NCBI GenBank assembly: GCA_016931035.1
Contig: JAFGFN010000096.1
Coordinates: 1-47,702, forward strand
Origin: Candidatus Sumerlaeota bacterium
GTDB taxonomy: Bacteria > Sumerlaeota > Sumerlaeia > UBA8349
DNA: 47,702 nt
Reading direction: 5' to 3'
Position 1 is the stretch's first letter. Each line of letters starts with the position of its first letter. This document shows, in pieces, positions 25,713-34,994 of the stretch. A program made the translations under genes and the position numbers. The notes below the pieces were generated by a model, which saw nothing but the letters and a program-made list of their open reading frames with translations, was not told the DNA's origin and did not search any database.

Positions 25713-27353
25713 TCAGGCCTCTTCTTCCTCGTGGACCCACGGATCCGCGACCACGTGTCGGGTCAGCGCTCGAATCTCGCGGACCTTGCCGCGCAGCACG
25801 GCCTCGTATTGCACGATGACGGCGGAGAGAATCCAGAAATACGCGGTCAGCTCGGTCGTCTCGAACTGCGAGCCGAAGAAATTCGCGCTCGCCACCCCCA
25901 TCGACATTCCCACGCCCGCCAGACCGACGGACCGCATGAAAACGTCCGGCGCGTGCTTGTAGACGAAGAGGCAGGAGCGCAGTATCAGCAGAAGCGTCAG
26001 GAGGAAGAAACCGAGGGCCAGCACACCCATCTCGGCCGCGACGCCCAGGTACGTGTTGTGCGGGTCGCGCGCGGCGACCATGTGGTTGTAATCGCCGACC
26101 CGGTATGGGAATTGACGATATCCGAACCCGAACCAGGGCCGATCCTTGACCATTTCGACGCCCGCCATCCAGATGGCGACACGTCCCTGCGCGCTGTTGT
26201 CCAGACGTTGGACCAGCGGCTCGTCGGCTTGAGTGCCGTCGTCCGACGCCTCGCGCAACGTGCCGAAGAGCAATCGCCCCGAGATCGTCTCGGGCAGGTA
26301 TTGTGGGAAGTAGACGCTCGCGACAATCGCCGTCAGGCCCACGAGGAAGAGCCATTTCGAACGGAACCAGAGCGTGGCGAGAACGGCGATAGTGAAAGCG
26401 ATCAGCCCGCCCCGCGAGTTGGCCAGAGTCAGAGCTCGCCCGCAGAGCGCAAACGGGATCAACAAGAGCCAGTACCGGCGCGAGCGCCAGTTGCATAGGA
26501 AGAAGCCGAAGAAGATCAGCGTATAGTAGACGAAGAAGGCGCCCGTCGCGTTGGGCTGTCCCAAGATCCCCTTCACGCGAATCTTGTCCCACGATCCGCC
26601 CGGGCCGATATCGAACGACTCCTTCATCGTCAGGATCGCCACCGCCGTGAGGGTCATGCAGATGGCGACCACCACGAACCGCACTCCTCTCTCGTTCCGC
26701 GCCGTGTTGACGAACACGAAGTAGACAAGAAAGGGAAAGAGCCATCGCTTGAGATGGGTGACGTAGAGCGCAAAATAAGCGTCGCCTTGCACGGTCGCGC
26801 CGCGCATCAGCGAGATGCTGCTCAGAAGACAGAACGCCAACAGCGGAACGTCGGGAGAATGAAACCGCACAAGAGGCCGGTTCATGTGGCTGCGCTGCAT
26901 GAACCACTGGATCAGAACGGGAAAAAGCAGGATGTTCGTGAAGTTGATGCCCAGATGCGCCCGTCCGAAGTCTCCCGGGTACTCGGCGCTAAAGGGAATA
27001 TAGATGCAGAACGCTATGCTCGCCCAGTAGTATTGCGGCCGGAACCACGAGGCGGCGAGCAGGCCGACCACGGTGATCATCCCCAACAGCGCCAGAAGGA
27101 TCGAGGGAAGCCGTATCTCGCGGTACGGGTACGTGATGAGGAAAAAGGTGGAAACCCCGACAAAGATCACCGTGTAGGCCAGTCGATTCGAAGGCCCAGC
27201 CTGGCCGTCGGCGTCGGACAACTCGGGCTGGACGCGCGCCGAACCCACCCCTATTTCGTCCGGGAAGAGGATCGCCTCCGCCGGCCGCAACGGCTGGCGG
27301 CCACGGCGAAGCCCAATGCTCTCGATTCTGGAGAAGTCCGTGCGGTCGGCCAT
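25713..27353 (-). CDS. O-antigen ligase/Wzy-like polymerase
   Basis: 546-aa membrane protein with 10-12 hydrophobic segments from about residue 55. The Wzy_C-type periplasmic loop is recognisable by GRVAIWMAGVEMVKDRPWFGFGYR and DPHNTYLGVAAEMG. The expected role is polymerisation of lipid-linked repeat units, or their ligation, in the periplasm. ATG at 27353 with AGGTGG six bases upstream; the longer frame to 27494 overlaps the GT2 gene. About 55 cytosolic residues precede the first membrane span. In this locus it is the best polymerase candidate. Confidence 0.85.
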   Translation of the reverse strand: MADRTDFSRIESIGLRRGRQPLRPAEAILFPDEIGVGSARVQPELSDADGQAGPSNRLAYTVIFVGVSTFFLITYPYREIRLPSILLALLGMITVVGLLAASWFRPQYYWASIAFCIYIPFSAEYPGDFGRAHLGINFTNILLFPVLIQWFMQRSHMNRPLVRFHSPDVPLLAFCLLSSISLMRGATVQGDAYFALYVTHLKRWLFPFLVYFVFVNTARNERGVRFVVVAICMTLTAVAILTMKESFDIGPGGSWDKIRVKGILGQPNATGAFFVYYTLIFFGFFLCNWRSRRYWLLLIPFALCGRALTLANSRGGLIAFTIAVLATLWFRSKWLFLVGLTAIVASVYFPQYLPETISGRLLFGTLREASDDGTQADEPLVQRLDNSAQGRVAIWMAGVEMVKDRPWFGFGYRQFPYRVGDYNHMVAARDPHNTYLGVAAEMGVLALGFFLLTLLLILRSCLFVYKHAPDVFMRSVGLAGVGMSMGVASANFFGSQFETTELTAYFWILSAVIVQYEAVLRGKVREIRALTRHVVADPWVHEEEEA

Positions 27354-27405
27354 ATCGCCACCTAAGTTGTCTCGTCCCAATCGCCCGGGACCGCGGTCGG
27401 CGCCT

Positions 27406-28659
27406 CTAGGCGCTCGACACCTGCCCCGAATCCCTCGCCGGCGCGTTCCACACGAGCCCCTTGCGGTCGAACAGAAACCGATACGCCCCCGCAAGCGCCG
27501 CCGCGTTCACCATCGTGAAGTAGTAAGGGAAAGTCACGACCCGACCCAGCGGGCCCAGACGTCCGGTCGCAAAGCACCCGGCGGCGGCCAGCGAGTAGAA
27601 AACCGCCTGAACGATGAGAAAGACCGAGTACAACGGCCGGCCCGCCAGCAACGCGTTGCTCGCCAGTAGCGCCACGAGCCACAGGGGTGAGACGACGCGC
27701 AGGAACTTGTGACAGAAGAGCTGGAACGCCAGCCGCCAACGCGACGGACGAAGAATCAGCCCGCGGAACAGCCACAGATGCTGCCAGTTGCCCGCCATGA
27801 TGCGCACCCGGCGTCCGAACTCGATTTGGGAATTCCGGGATTCGTCTTCCATCGCGGTCGCCGACGACTCGTATACCGTCCGATATCCTTGGGCGGCGAT
27901 GCGCATCGGGATAACGAAATCGTCGTTGATCAGACCCGCGGTCAGGTTCTCGTGGAGATCGCGCCGGACGGCGTACAGAGCGCCCGACGCTCCCAGGAAA
28001 CCGCCGAGCTGGCTCTCCTTGCGCCGAAGGTAGTTCTCGTAGCGCCAATAGAACCCGACGCCCGCAGCGTTGCGGCCGCTCACGCCGCCCGCGAAGTAGC
28101 GCCCGGCGACGCAGCCCACCGTCGGGTCGCCGAACGGCCGAACGAGAAGGCGCAAACTGTGCGAGCCGATCAGGCTGTCCGCGTCGGAAAAGACTAGGAT
28201 GTCGCCGGTCGCATCGCGCGCGGCGCGATTGAGAGCCATCGCCTTGCCCCGCGATTCGTCGAGGTGAATGAATCGGATCCGCCGCGCCGCGTCGGGATTC
28301 GCCGGACCGTCGGGACTTTCTTGCGCGACTGCGTTGGTCGCGGCCTGAGCTCGAGCCAGGGTATCGTCCGTGCTCGCATCGTCGATGAGGAGCGTTTCCA
28401 TCTTCTCGGCCGGATAGTCGATCTCGCAGGTGTTGCGGATCTTCGCCTCGATGTGACGCGACTCGTTGCGGGCCGGAATCAAGACACTGACCGTCGGCTC
28501 ATGGGTCGCGGGATGGGATGTCGGCGGTCGGCGGAAAAGACCCACTAGGAAGAGGACAACGGGATAGCCGAAGTAGGTGAAAGCCAGGACGGCCAGCGAA
28601 CCCCAGAAGACCGCCTGGAGAGAGACCTGCCATCCGCTTGAACTGAACAGAGAAAGCAT
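27406..28659 (-). CDS. membrane GT2 processive-type glycosyltransferase
   Basis: 417 aa with one N-terminal membrane span (~15-43), a GT-A catalytic domain (~52-290) and two to three C-terminal spans. Motifs are VSVLIPARNE, SDADS (DxD equivalent), NDDF, and an R-x-x-R-I-x-AGNW region replacing QxxRW. The layout resembles BcsA/EpsH-type enzymes that work at the membrane. It lies 52 bases upstream of the polymerase gene. Confidence 0.87.
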   Translation of the reverse strand: MLSLFSSSGWQVSLQAVFWGSLAVLAFTYFGYPVVLFLVGLFRRPPTSHPATHEPTVSVLIPARNESRHIEAKIRNTCEIDYPAEKMETLLIDDASTDDTLARAQAATNAVAQESPDGPANPDAARRIRFIHLDESRGKAMALNRAARDATGDILVFSDADSLIGSHSLRLLVRPFGDPTVGCVAGRYFAGGVSGRNAAGVGFYWRYENYLRRKESQLGGFLGASGALYAVRRDLHENLTAGLINDDFVIPMRIAAQGYRTVYESSATAMEDESRNSQIEFGRRVRIMAGNWQHLWLFRGLILRPSRWRLAFQLFCHKFLRVVSPLWLVALLASNALLAGRPLYSVFLIVQAVFYSLAAAGCFATGRLGPLGRVVTFPYYFTMVNAAALAGAYRFLFDRKGLVWNAPARDSGQVSSA

Positions 28660-28819
28660 GGCGCGTCTGCGCCTCCATCGCCTTCGGAACGGCGCGCGCC
28701 GATCCCGTGCGGGTCTCTCGAACGCCCTTCCGCGCGGGGAGACGGGCGAAACCCGATCCTCTTAGGAATCGTCATCAGACGACCCGAACTTGACACGACC
28801 AGGCACGGGGATCCACGGA

Positions 28820-28860
28820 CACGCGACGACACAAAATACTATCAATAGAGATGTTACGGC
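28820..28860 (-). promoter_or_regulatory. AT-rich island, weak internal promoter candidate
   Basis: In the 281-base gap between the autokinase and GT2 genes, the AT-rich stretch around TATTGATAGTATTTTG (minus strand) stands out against GC-rich DNA. TAGTAT could be a -10 box, but no good -35 box is at proper spacing. The gap also contains TCTCC-type short repeats at ~28868-28900 and no gene. Confidence 0.25.
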
Positions 28861-28940
28861 CTGTTCCCGAGTCTCCCTGCATCTCCGGGTCTCCGGGAAA
28901 CGCCTCTTGGCGCTCGCGCAGACCCTCGTGGTCCCGCAGT

Positions 28941-30920
28941 CTAGTAATGTCCGTAGTAGTAGAACCGTTCTCGAAGGATTCTGGGCAAGTCGGTCCGGAC
29001 CTTATTCATCACGTAGCCCAGCATCCGAATATCGAGTCGGGCGATGCGTTGGCGCGCTTCCTGGATCTGCTCGCGCTTGGTCTTGCGAGCGCGGATCAGA
29101 AACAACATCCCATCGCTTCTGGGACCGAGGGTCAGAGCATCGGTGGCTAGAAGGACGGGCGGAGTATCGACGATGACCAGGGCGTAGCGTTCGCGCAGAA
29201 GGTTGAACAATTGAGTCGATTGCGGGCTGTCGAGAAGGGGAGCCGGATTCCCGCGCGACGCCGAGGCGAGAAGCAAGTGAAGCCCCGTGTCGGTGCGGAG
29301 CAGGCAGTCCTCGAGAATCGATCCCGGGTCCGAAGACGCGAGCAGATCGTTAAGCCCGGTTCCGGCGGGCGATCCGATGTAAGTGTGGATGCGCGGATGA
29401 CGCAGATCGCCATCCATCAGAAGCACGCGATCTTTCAGATCCTGCGCGAGCGTCATGGCCAAGTTGACGCACGTGAGCGTCTTGCCCTCGTTGCGGACCG
29501 AACTCGTCAACACCACAACCCGACCGCGCGAACTGGCGCCGCTCATTCCGTTGAACGTGTGGAGGATGTTCTTGCCCAGGAGACGGTATTCTTCGCACAC
29601 GTGGTGTTTAGGCCGGTAGAAGCTGACAATGCGGGTATCCGGGCGCGGCGCGATCTTGGCGATGCGTTGAACGAACTCCGGATCGACCTCGGGACCCGAG
29701 ACCACAATCTCGCGTCGCGCGCGACGACGCGAGGTCGACTCGGAGCGTTGTCCGGCGGCCGGGGCGGCCGCTCGCGGCTTGGGAGCGGCGGCGATTCTCT
29801 CCTCGGACGGGAAGGAATCTTCGTCCTGGCGGTCTTCGTCGTCCTCTTCTTCGGCGAAGGAATGCTCCTCGAGCTCCTTGGGGAAGAGCCCCTTGGGCGG
29901 ACGGGCGCGTTGCGGTCGAGGGGCTCGCGCAACACTCCGCTTTTCATAGGGAACACCGCCGGCCGCAACGACTGGCGGACGCGACGGCTCCGAAGATTGG
30001 AGCGCGGGAGCCGCCTCGGGCGTCCTCTCGACGAGAGCCGACGGGCTTTCGGGTTCAGGCCTGGCCCGCATCGTCGGTTGGGGCGGAGTGGCGGGCCTTG
30101 GCTCGGGTGAAGGAGGAGGGGCGGCTGGAGCGGCACGCGACTGCATCGGCGGCACATCGGCTTGGCCGCGACTCTCGGGCGGTTTCGGAACCTCGGGGAC
30201 CGGCTTGCGAGGCGGCGGAACGTACTGGGAAATTCCCGCGGCGGGCGGCGGAACCGTCGGCTCAGCCGCCGGGGCCGGTCGCGGCTTGGGCAGCGGGTGT
30301 TCATCGGCCAGAGTCTCGGGCACAAGAAACGAAGTTTCCCGGCTTGTCACGGACACCTTGGGCGGTTGAGGCTTCTCAGCACGTCTCTCTCCCGGCGCCT
30401 CGGGAATCAAAGGCCCAGTCTGTTCCTCCTGGGACGGTTCTTCCACCGCCTTGGACGGTTTCTTGCCACCCGCCGACAACTCGGGAATCAAGTCGAGGCG
30501 CGGCGGCGGGGCAACGGGCTCCGACGATTCCTTCTCGCGTCGTCCGGATAGGATCTCGGGCATCAGCTCCGGAGTCGGCGGCGGAGCGGACGGCTTGGGA
30601 GCCGGGGGCTCGGGACCGCGAGATGCGCCGGACGGACGTTCGGGGAAGAGTGCGGAAGGCCGCCCGGCGTGGCGAGGCGGCGATTCCGGGATCGAAGGTT
30701 CGGAACGCTTGCGCTTCTCCAGTTCTCCTGGATAGAGCGCCTGGTCGGGCGTGGGGGGCGGTTGGGGCTGCGATGGAGGAGGGGCGACGTTTTTCTCGGG
30801 CACGAGCGACTCGCCGGACGCGGCGCGCTCTCCCTCTTGCGCCCGATCCCCCGCCTTCTCGGCGGCGGCGCGCTGCTGAGCGTCCTTGGCTCTTCGAATC
30901 TGATCGAGGAATCGGCTCAA
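28941..30920 (-). CDS. BY-kinase-type tyrosine autokinase with long proline-rich N-terminus
   Basis: 659 aa. Residues ~40-400 are proline-rich and likely disordered, holding a recurrent L-[VFIM]-P-E motif (39-42, 91-94, 119-122, 144-147, 171-174, 199-202) and related LYPGE, SIPE and LFPKE. The CpsD/CapB ATPase domain is ~430-659: Walker A variant NEGKT 477-481, Walker A' RVLLMDGD 498-505, Walker B VIVDTPP 582-588, and a C-terminal tyrosine cluster FYYYGHY for autophosphorylation. It controls EPS polymerisation with the Wzz protein. The start is TTG at 30920 with GGGGAG upstream, 13 bases after the ATPase gene. Confidence 0.9.
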   Translation of the reverse strand: MSRFLDQIRRAKDAQQRAAAEKAGDRAQEGERAASGESLVPEKNVAPPPSQPQPPPTPDQALYPGELEKRKRSEPSIPESPPRHAGRPSALFPERPSGASRGPEPPAPKPSAPPPTPELMPEILSGRREKESSEPVAPPPRLDLIPELSAGGKKPSKAVEEPSQEEQTGPLIPEAPGERRAEKPQPPKVSVTSRETSFLVPETLADEHPLPKPRPAPAAEPTVPPPAAGISQYVPPPRKPVPEVPKPPESRGQADVPPMQSRAAPAAPPPSPEPRPATPPQPTMRARPEPESPSALVERTPEAAPALQSSEPSRPPVVAAGGVPYEKRSVARAPRPQRARPPKGLFPKELEEHSFAEEEDDEDRQDEDSFPSEERIAAAPKPRAAAPAAGQRSESTSRRRARREIVVSGPEVDPEFVQRIAKIAPRPDTRIVSFYRPKHHVCEEYRLLGKNILHTFNGMSGASSRGRVVVLTSSVRNEGKTLTCVNLAMTLAQDLKDRVLLMDGDLRHPRIHTYIGSPAGTGLNDLLASSDPGSILEDCLLRTDTGLHLLLASASRGNPAPLLDSPQSTQLFNLLRERYALVIVDTPPVLLATDALTLGPRSDGMLFLIRARKTKREQIQEARQRIARLDIRMLGYVMNKVRTDLPRILRERFYYYGHY

Positions 30921-30933
30921 GATGCTTCTCCCC

Positions 30934-31809
30934 TCAACGCTTCAGGGTCGTCATCGCTTTTCTTCCCATCGCCGCCGCTCCAGGCGCGGGAACGGGCGCC
31001 TGCAGACGCGAGAATTCGGCCAGGACCGACTGGGCCGTCTCGGAGCCGACCCGCCCCGAGCGCTTGGCGAACTCGGCGAGAAGACAGCGGTCGCACGCGG
31101 CGTTGATGATGCGCGGCACGCCTTCGGAGAACTCGTGGATCATTTGAATCGCCTCGAGATCGAACAGCTCGACCCCGGGCAGGCCCGCCACGTCGATCCG
31201 GTGCTGAATGTAGTCGCACGTATCGTTGAAAGAGAACGGTTCGAGCGCGCAATTCACCACGACGCGCTGGCGCAACTGGCGCAGTTCGTCGGTCGCCATC
31301 TTGTCGCGCAGTTCTTCCTGCCCGACCAGGATGATCTGGAGGATTTTCTCTTTCTCGGTCTCCATGTTCGACAGCATGCGGATCTCTTCGAGCACGCCCG
31401 ACTCGAGATGCTGCGCCTCGTCGATGATCAGAACGACGTTCTGTCCGGCGTTGAGCTGACCGATCAGATACTGCTGGATTCGATCGATGAGCGAGTAGCT
31501 GCTGTCTTGGCCGTCGCAGGGCACCTCCAACTCCTCCACAATGGCCTGGAGCAACTCGCGACGCTTGCGGGGCGGATGAACGATCAACGCGGTTCTCGCG
31601 TCGGGACCGAGCCGCGAGAGAAGAATGCGGCACAACATCGTCTTGCCCGTTCCGATTCCGCCGGTCAGAATGCCGAACCCCTTACGAAACTCGACCAAAT
31701 AGATCAGACCCGCAATGGCGGCGCGGTGCTGCTTGCTCGGGAAGAAGAACGTCGGATCCGGCGTCATCCGAAAAGGCTCTTCGCGCAGTCCGAAATGTTC
31801 CAGGTACAT
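30934..31809 (-). CDS. AAA ATPase of exosortase/EPS-locus type (ExeA-like)
   Basis: 291 aa. The N-terminus MYLEHFGLREEPF and TPDPTFFF is the hallmark of ExeA/TIGR03015-like ATPases found beside XrtA-associated EPS genes. Walker A is GGIGTGKT 50-57, Walker B LIIDEAQ 127-133, and a GVPRIIN sensor region lies near residue 230. It probably works as an accessory motor or regulator of polysaccharide or protein export at the inner membrane. It starts at ATG 31809 with AAAGGA upstream and sits between the Wzz and autokinase genes. No exosortase or PEP-CTERM protein is visible in this window. Confidence 0.88.
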   Translation of the reverse strand: MYLEHFGLREEPFRMTPDPTFFFPSKQHRAAIAGLIYLVEFRKGFGILTGGIGTGKTMLCRILLSRLGPDARTALIVHPPRKRRELLQAIVEELEVPCDGQDSSYSLIDRIQQYLIGQLNAGQNVVLIIDEAQHLESGVLEEIRMLSNMETEKEKILQIILVGQEELRDKMATDELRQLRQRVVVNCALEPFSFNDTCDYIQHRIDVAGLPGVELFDLEAIQMIHEFSEGVPRIINAACDRCLLAEFAKRSGRVGSETAQSVLAEFSRLQAPVPAPGAAAMGRKAMTTLKR

Positions 31810-31857
31810 GATGGGTCCTTTCCGCAGAATGCGCCGGGCGCGGGCGCGCCCGGGTCA

Positions 31858-33390
31858 TCAGGTTTCGACTTGCCGGCGGCGCGAGAGCGAACGCCGCCGG
31901 GATCTGCCCTCGACTTCGGGAATGACGCCCAGGACCGGCAGGTCCAGATACCGGCTGGCGTCGTCGAGATTCCGGAACGAGGTATCCAGAAACTCGAGGA
32001 GAAAGCTCAGCGCGACGCCCAAAACGGCGCCGACGAATACGCCCATGACCCAAATGAACTTCTCGTTGGGGCGGATCGGGACCTCGCTGTAGCTGGCCTC
32101 GTTGAGAACAATGAAGCGCACGTCGCGCTCTTCGCTTTCCAGCGTGTTCGTGAGTTCGGTCTGCTCCAGCCTGCGACGAATGTCCTGGTAGGTGGCCGAT
32201 TGGATTCGGAATTCCTGCTCGAGTTCGAGTTTCTCCAGCTCCTTGGACGGAATCTCATGAACCCGCTGAACCATGTCTTCAATCTCGGTGCCGAGTCCCG
32301 TCTGCTCGGTTTCGATCGCCGCGATGTCGGTCTCGATCTCGGCCAATTGCAGATTCATCTGTTCAAGGTTCGGATTGATCGCCTGTTTCTCGTTCACGCG
32401 GATCGGTTCTCCCGCCCCGCTCAACTGCTCTTCATAGTGACCGATCTCGGCGATCCTCTCCTGAACGAGAGGATGCGAGGTGGTCTTGTCCACCATCAGA
32501 TCGGTGAGGTCCGAACGCGCCTTGGCCAGCTTCTCGTCCAGAAGGCGCTTCATCTCGGAAGGGGCCAGAGTCACTTCGCTCGTGCGGAACGGGGGCTCCT
32601 TCTGGATTCGCTCCCTGAGGTTGTCGCGTTTGGCCTTGAGCGATTCCATCCGGATCTCGTTGTCCGACTGGCGCGAGAGCAGCTGGACGAGTCGCAGAAC
32701 CTGCGCCTTGGGGCCGCCCGATTCGGACACTAGGGCGTTGGTTTCGCGCAGCATCTCGGGGGGCGCCGCTTCCAGGTCGAGCATGTTGATCTCTCGGAAA
32801 TCGCGCAGGACCGTTTGAGCGTCGCGCATCTTGATCGAGTATCGGTCGCGCAGCTTCTCGAGCAACTCGCGAGTCGTCCGGATGTCGGACTCGCGAATGC
32901 GCGTGTTCTCCTCCTTGAGCGCGTTCACGATGCGGCGACAGATATCGTAGGCTTCCTTGGGATCGCGCCTCTCGCACCGCACGCTGATAATTCCGCTGCG
33001 AGCGTTGAGTCCGATCCGGATCGACGTCTGCAGGGCCTGAATCTTGCCGCGCAACGTCTCGGCCTTCTCGGGCTGCATATCGTCGGATCGGATGAGACCG
33101 GCCTCGATGCCCAGGCGTTTCATCGACTCCACGGACTTGATTCGCACGTGCACCGTGGCGAAACGCTGTTGCACGCTCGGCGTCACGACCAGGTTGCGCA
33201 AGGCCGGATCGTTCGACATCCGGTCCTCGACCTGGATGTCGGCCTTCGAGTCGTACCACTTGTCCATGTTGCGAGCGGCGACGAACGCGATCGTCAATCC
33301 CAGCAGCGCGCAAACGAGGAAAACCCACTTGTGCTGGAAGACCATTTCCAGCAGCTCGCGAACGCTCATCTGATTGGGTTGAATCGGCAT
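31858..33390 (-). CDS. Wzz/GumC-type chain-length determinant
   Basis: 510-aa polysaccharide co-polymerase. Membrane spans lie at about 22-40 and 447-470, bracketing a long periplasmic coiled-coil region (~170-420). The C-terminal span is followed by FLDTSFRNLDDASRYLDLPVLGVIPEVE, the classic Wzz tail, but there is no fused kinase, as the kinase is the separate gene at 28941. ATG at 33390; Met8 is a possible alternative. It works with the Wza-like protein 57 bases upstream. Confidence 0.92.
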   Translation of the reverse strand: MPIQPNQMSVRELLEMVFQHKWVFLVCALLGLTIAFVAARNMDKWYDSKADIQVEDRMSNDPALRNLVVTPSVQQRFATVHVRIKSVESMKRLGIEAGLIRSDDMQPEKAETLRGKIQALQTSIRIGLNARSGIISVRCERRDPKEAYDICRRIVNALKEENTRIRESDIRTTRELLEKLRDRYSIKMRDAQTVLRDFREINMLDLEAAPPEMLRETNALVSESGGPKAQVLRLVQLLSRQSDNEIRMESLKAKRDNLRERIQKEPPFRTSEVTLAPSEMKRLLDEKLAKARSDLTDLMVDKTTSHPLVQERIAEIGHYEEQLSGAGEPIRVNEKQAINPNLEQMNLQLAEIETDIAAIETEQTGLGTEIEDMVQRVHEIPSKELEKLELEQEFRIQSATYQDIRRRLEQTELTNTLESEERDVRFIVLNEASYSEVPIRPNEKFIWVMGVFVGAVLGVALSFLLEFLDTSFRNLDDASRYLDLPVLGVIPEVEGRSRRRSLSRRRQVET

Positions 33391-33447
33391 CTTGCGCGTG
33401 TCCTCGATCTGAAGGTCCAGTCACCCTCCAAGCGAGTGGGCCGGCGC

Positions 33448-34290
33448 CTAATTGTCGTTTCCATCGCCGCCGGTGGCGTCAAGAGTGGGGACTTTGGAGA
33501 GCCGCGTGGCCGTCGAGTCCATGCCGATCAGCACGGCAAACGGCTCGAGAACCTGCTTGGCGTGCCAGACGATCTCCGAAACGAAGCTCCGCGGCACCCA
33601 AACGATGTCGCCCGGCTTGAGTTCGTAGTTCTCTCGCAAATCGCCCCCGTAGAGAATCGCGTTCAAGTCGATCTTGCGAGAGGCGTGGTAGTCCGGTGTC
33701 GAGCTGACGAGCTTGGTGCGCCGCAGCGCCGCCGTGCGCAAGGGCAAACCCGCCCGAACGACCGCTTCGCGCACGAAGACCTGTTCGTCTCGCACGGAGA
33801 GCTTGCCCGGTCTCGCCACGGCGCCGAGCACATAAACGAAGCGGCTGTCGGGCCGCGCGATTTCGAGGCGCACCTTGGGCGCCAGTCTCACGTAGGGTCG
33901 GATCGCCTCGGCGACTCGAGCCTCGGCCTCGCCCACCGTCAGACCGGCCACGTCCACCCGATCCAGCGAGAGGGGCAGCGTGACTTTGCCCGAGGGTCCG
34001 ACCTTGACCTCGCCCTCGAACTCCGGGTGGCGCTGAACCCGCAGGCCGATCATGTCGCCCACGCCGATGCGGTACTCCGCCTCCTCCCCCTCTAACACCA
34101 AGCCGGGGTAGTCGCCGTGCTCACGAGCCTCAAAAGGAGGGGGCAACGGAGGCTCGTTGCGAGAACACGCCGACAGCAGCCCGGCCGAGAGGACCGCTCC
34201 AGCCGCGACGATTCGGGCGAGAACCGTGCGCCAATGCCGATTCCTCTTCCCGGGTAGTCCTGCCCGCGCGGGTCTTTGGATTGAACTCAT
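33448..34290 (-). CDS. Wza-like polysaccharide export lipoprotein
   Basis: 280 aa. A signal peptide with lipobox LSAC puts the lipidated cysteine at C42. The Poly_export (PES) domain spans ~70-150 (YRIGVGDMIGLRVQRHPE) and an SLBB-type domain ~150-235 (VYVLGAVARPGKL). It forms the outer-membrane export channel for EPS. It is somewhat short for Wza, and the final C-terminal segment is not an obvious amphipathic helix. First gene of the EPS locus; the long gap upstream should hold its promoter. ATG at 34290. Confidence 0.88.
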   Translation of the reverse strand: MSSIQRPARAGLPGKRNRHWRTVLARIVAAGAVLSAGLLSACSRNEPPLPPPFEAREHGDYPGLVLEGEEAEYRIGVGDMIGLRVQRHPEFEGEVKVGPSGKVTLPLSLDRVDVAGLTVGEAEARVAEAIRPYVRLAPKVRLEIARPDSRFVYVLGAVARPGKLSVRDEQVFVREAVVRAGLPLRTAALRRTKLVSSTPDYHASRKIDLNAILYGGDLRENYELKPGDIVWVPRSFVSEIVWHAKQVLEPFAVLIGMDSTATRLSKVPTLDATGGDGNDN

Positions 34291-34994
34291 CCGCCGTCTT
34301 TCCCTGTTCCATGGGGGGTGTCTCAGGCCGGAATTCCAAACGGCAATGCCTGAGCGACTTCAGGTGATCCTCTTCAACTCCGGTTTTGCATCCCCATCTT
34401 TCATCAGGTCGAGAAGCCCAAGATGCCGCCGGGACTTCGGAAGAAATTCCCGGGCCGCGTCGGAAAAATGTCAAATCTTGCCCAACTCCCCTATGCGCTG
34501 GACCCGCTTCCTCGGATCGAGCAAGTTCTGCGCCAGAAGGCCCCAGTCGCCAAGGGCGCCGGAAAGCCGTTCCGGATTCCCCGATTCACACCGCCCCTTC
34601 CGGACAAACCGCGCTCGAGTCTCACGAGCCTGGCTTCTTCGCCTTTTCTCCCAAACCGAGTCGTCTTGACAGGCTGATTTCCCCCTCGGGACTGATAATG
34701 GCACCCAACGTCCCAAAAATCAAGTGTCTAGTTCGCTCTCATCCTCTTCAGGCACGTTCCCATCGACAAGGAGTCGGTTCCCCGCGAAGACGGGACAGCC
34801 CGTCGCGACAGGAAATCGCCAGCGCATCATTCCGAGTTGGACTTGGCCTACAACGGCTCGGATGCATCGGCCTCCTACGGGAAGGATCCCCGAGGCGCCA
34901 AAAGCATGACATCGCTTTCTCATCGGCCACTGGCGACTTTTCAACAGCCCCCTTCCAGCAATCTGATCTACCGCGGGGGTGGATTCCGCGGGCC
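34291..34994. other. 704-base intergenic region upstream of the EPS locus
   Basis: No convincing gene: the open frames crossing it have no recognisable product. On the minus strand a TTGACA (34469-34474) lacks a fair -10 box at 16-18 bases. A CTCAGGC/GCCTGAG hairpin (34322-34354) lies in the probable leader of the wza-like gene. A GAAA-loop stretch at ~34376-34435 was examined as a c-di-GMP riboswitch and rejected. The region may hold the EPS promoter and its regulatory sites. Confidence 0.5.

Noticed and set aside
34376..34435. GEMM-like c-di-GMP riboswitch in front of the EPS locus
   Set aside because: A GAAA loop followed by GGGGATGCAAAACC resembles part of GEMM-I, but the conserved CACAGGGCAAACC half and the third helix are missing. 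A covariance-model search would settle it.
34666..34699. TTGACA ... GATAAT as a promoter
   Set aside because: The spacing is 22 bases and no plus-strand gene lies downstream.
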